Shown in pieces: positions 4,019 to 5,733 of a stretch of 5,733 nucleotides of DNA; position 1 is the first letter of the stretch, and each line of letters opens with the position of its first letter. Origin of the DNA: a bacterium (GTDB lineage: Bacteria > Eremiobacterota > Eremiobacteria > Baltobacterales > Baltobacteraceae); contig JAJXXM010000303.1 in assembly GCA_021781095.1 (NCBI GenBank), positions 1 to 5,733 on the forward strand. The letters are read 5' to 3'. The position numbers were made by a program, and so were the translations under genes. Below the pieces are notes generated by a model. The model made no database searches, had not been told where the DNA came from, and was given only the letters and a program-made list of their open reading frames with translations.

Positions 4019-5733
4019 ATGCAAACATCCCTCCGACTCGTAGCATCGTGTCTGATTGCAGGCATGGTGCTTTCGGCGTGCGGCGGCGGCAATTCCGGTG
4101 GAGGAATTTTACCGGCCGGCTCGCCCACGCAAAGCGCCGGTTCTCCGTCGAACCAGACGCCGACGAGCAGCGTTCCGAAGACTGCCGGGACGCTCGCCTA
4201 TACCGATATGGGTGCCGCCCCCCAGACGACGCCCGTCAGCGTTACGTTGACGTTGAATTACAATCACCAAGCGCAACTCGATCAGCTTGTCGCCCAGCAA
4301 GCCGATCCGACCTCGCCGATGTATCACCACTACCTCACGACCGACGAGTTCAATGCGTATTACGCCCCGACCGCACAGCAGGAGCAGAGCGTCGTCTTTG
4401 CGCTGCAGCGCGCGGGTTTCACGATCACCAAAGAATACTCGAACCGCACCATCGTGGAGGCATCGGCGCCCGCGGCGAAGGTCGAGAGCTTTTTCAACAC
4501 CCAAATTCACATGGTGAATCAGGGTAAATTCGGCGCGCGTTACGTCAACGTGAAGCCGGCGGTCGTTCCGGCCGCGATCGCGCCGCTCGTCCACGCCGTG
4601 ACGACGAGCAACATCGTCGTCGCGCATACGGGCGCGCACGTGCAGAGCGCGCTCTCGCTCTCGTCGTTGATCGCTTCGACGACGTTGCCGAGCGTTCCGC
4701 ACATCCCCGCGTCACGGGCCTCGCGCAACCTCACGCTCTCGCCGCAGGTGAAAGCGCGCGGAGCGATGATCGCGAAATATGCGACGCCGTTTGCGACCGG
4801 AAACGTCATCGGGAATCCCGGTTTCGAAACCGGCGCTTTCTCGCCGTGGTTCGCCTGCGGCAACGGCTATGCGACGATCGATTCATCGAATCCGCATAGC
4901 GGCCAATACGACGCCTTCACCGGCAACCTCGCCAACAATCTCGGCGAAGAGTACGGCCTCGACGGCGTCTGCCAGCAGGTGACCGTTCCGACCAACGGGC
5001 AGCTCAGCTTCTACGTCGATGAAGGCACGAGCGAGACGAGCACCTACTATGCCGATCAGGAAGCCGATCTCTTCGATGCGAACGGCAACTACCTGACGAA
5101 TCTGTACACCGAAAACGGCAACACCAACGGCTACGTGCACCGCAGCTATAACATCGGTGCCTATGCCGGCCAACAGGTTATCATCTTCGTCGGCATCTAC
5201 GGCAGCGGTTCGTTCAGCGATTACAACTACGTCTATCTCGACGATGTCTCGCTGACCAACGGCAGCTCGCCGACGCCATCGCCGTCGCCTTCGCCGAAGC
5301 CGACCGCATCGCCGACCCCGGTTCCGACCGCATCGCCGACGCCGAAGCCGACCGCATCGCCGACCCCGGTTCCGACCGCATCGCCGACGCCGAAGCCGAC
5401 TGCATCGCCGACGCCGAAGCCGACCGCGTCACCGACGCCGAAGCCGACCGCATCGCCGACGCCGGTTCCGACCGCAACCCCCGCGCCGACGCCGACCCCG
5501 GTCGCCGGCGGAAGCTGCAATGGAACTGCCGATAATGGCCCCCTGAGCGGCTCGAACGGTTGGCTCGCCACCGGCGTTGCCAAGGCCTTCGATTATCCCG
5601 TGCAGCACGGCTGCAACGGCGCCGGCGTGACCGTCGCCGTCGAAATCGACACGCCGATCAACACCAGTGACGTCGCCGGCTACCTCAGCGCAGCGGGCGT
5701 CACGCAGACCGGCACCATCACCAACGAAGCCGT
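4019..5733 (+). CDS. S53 (sedolisin/kumamolisin-like) peptidase lipoprotein, C-terminus cut by the window edge
   Basis: The frame is open from ATG at 4019 to the window edge, giving 571 residues. AAGGAG (4009-4014) lies four bases upstream. A lipoprotein signal ends in Leu-Ser-Ala-Cys (18-21) followed by Gly-Gly-Gly, so the protein is probably membrane-anchored. Residues about 58-205 form a pro-kumamolisin activation domain (Pfam PF09286): [12 protein letters not shown] at 96-107, then Glu-Phe at 110-111, Ala-Pro-Thr at 116-118, and Val-Glu-Ser-Phe-Phe-Asn-Thr at 155-161. Residues about 262-413 form a jelly-roll, carbohydrate-binding-like domain (Asn-Pro-Gly-Phe-Glu-Thr-Gly at 266-272; Leu-Asp-Asp-Val-Ser-Leu at 407-412). 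A Pro/Thr/Ala/Ser linker covers about 417-495. From about 512 the S53 catalytic domain begins (Gly-Ala-Gly-Val-Thr-Val-Ala-Val at 534-541). The Glu-Asp-Ser catalytic residues should lie beyond the edge, so activity cannot be judged. S53 enzymes are acid endopeptidases released by self-cleavage of the pro-domain. A jelly-roll placed between pro-domain and catalytic domain is unusual. Confidence 0.9.
   Translation, partial: MQTSLRLVASCLIAGMVLSACGGGNSGGGILPAGSPTQSAGSPSNQTPTSSVPKTAGTLAYTDMGAAPQTTPVSVTLTLNYNHQAQLDQLVAQQADPTSPMYHHYLTTDEFNAYYAPTAQQEQSVVFALQRAGFTITKEYSNRTIVEASAPAAKVESFFNTQIHMVNQGKFGARYVNVKPAVVPAAIAPLVHAVTTSNIVVAHTGAHVQSALSLSSLIASTTLPSVPHIPASRASRNLTLSPQVKARGAMIAKYATPFATGNVIGNPGFETGAFSPWFACGNGYATIDSSNPHSGQYDAFTGNLANNLGEEYGLDGVCQQVTVPTNGQLSFYVDEGTSETSTYYADQEADLFDANGNYLTNLYTENGNTNGYVHRSYNIGAYAGQQVIIFVGIYGSGSFSDYNYVYLDDVSLTNGSSPTPSPSPSPKPTASPTPVPTASPTPKPTASPTPVPTASPTPKPTASPTPKPTASPTPKPTASPTPVPTATPAPTPTPVAGGSCNGTADNGPLSGSNGWLATGVAKAFDYPVQHGCNGAGVTVAVEIDTPINTSDVAGYLSAAGVTQTGTITNEA
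5294..5485 (+). repeat. In-frame 24-bp tandem repeat encoding the P-[KV]-PTASPT linker
   Basis: Eight consecutive 24-bp units encode Pro-Lys/Val-Pro-Thr-Ala-Ser-Pro-Thr (residues 426-489); the last ends Pro-Thr-Ala-Thr-Pro-Ala. The second position runs Lys, Val, Lys, Val, Lys, Lys, Lys, Val. Units 1-2 (5294-5341) and 3-4 (5342-5389) are identical over all 48 bases, which points to a recent duplication. Each unit is a multiple of three, so copy changes keep the frame and only alter linker length. Confidence 0.95.

Noticed and set aside
3814..4128. 104-residue - strand frame across the S53 promoter region
   Set aside because: It overlaps the well-supported start of the S53 gene on the other strand, has no recognisable motif, and its first part is just antisense to the lipoprotein signal. 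Only the last 25 codons are worth a note.
5214..5477. - strand frame rich in Ala-Ser-Ala-Met-Arg-Ser repeats
   Set aside because: Another shadow of the same tandem repeat in a different frame.
5260..5510. CRISPR-like periodic repeat
   Set aside because: The repeats are contiguous with no spacers and are coding in frame, so this is a protein linker, not a CRISPR array.
5233..5583. Long - strand frame with Gly-Val-Gly-Asp-Ala-Val-Gly-Phe-type repeats
   Set aside because: It is the antisense reading of the 24-bp tandem repeat in the S53 gene; its repeats come from that array and it has no own Shine-Dalgarno sequence.

Overview
The window is GC-rich bacterial DNA with tightly packed genes and good Shine-Dalgarno sequences (GGAGGA or AAGGAG). 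The lineage cannot be fixed from the sequence alone. A lipoprotein beginning with a Leu-Ser-Ala-Cys-Gly-Gly-Gly signal, a long Pro/Thr/Ala/Ser linker (PKPTASPT units), and a run of secreted proteins would suit a soil or acid-environment bacterium. Candidatus Eremiobacterota/WPS-2 or Acidobacteria-like groups are a guess from general style, not a demonstrated placement.

Layout, left to right. (1) 1-285, + strand: C-terminal end of an unrecognised gene entering from the left. (2) 286-529: non-coding, with a strong 21-bp hairpin that folds well only in + strand RNA, probably the end of transcript 1. (3) 530-832, +: a 100-residue YdeI/OmdA-like protein with a Cys-Cys-Trp-Pro-Gly-Cys motif. (4) 829-2541, -: a secreted phosphoesterase of the acid phosphatase/phospholipase C family, starting at TTG; its stop codon overlaps that of gene 3. 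(5) 2542-2717: divergent intergenic region with two palindromes, one overlapping a possible -10 element. (6) 2718-3386, +: a small cytoplasmic beta-propeller-like protein. (7) 3393-3725, -: a small exported DUF5666-like protein, tail to tail with gene 6. (8) 3726-4018: divergent control region with a 27-bp inverted repeat, a Pho-box-shaped direct repeat, a -10-like hexamer and two tandem hairpins. (9) 4019 to the right edge, +: a large lipoprotein with an S53 (sedolisin/kumamolisin) pro-domain, an inserted jelly-roll-like domain, a repetitive Pro/Thr linker and the start of the S53 catalytic domain, cut by the window edge.

From gene 3 onward the strands alternate at every step, so these genes appear to be transcribed singly rather than in operons. 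Three of them carry export signals: the phosphoesterase, the DUF5666-like protein and the S53 lipoprotein. A loose common theme is extracellular scavenging of phosphate and peptides, but no pathway or multi-gene system is demonstrated. I see no RNA genes, CRISPR array, insertion sequence or defence cassette. The most unusual items are the domain architecture of the S53 protein, its perfect 48-bp duplication within a 24-bp tandem repeat, and the organised control region upstream of it.
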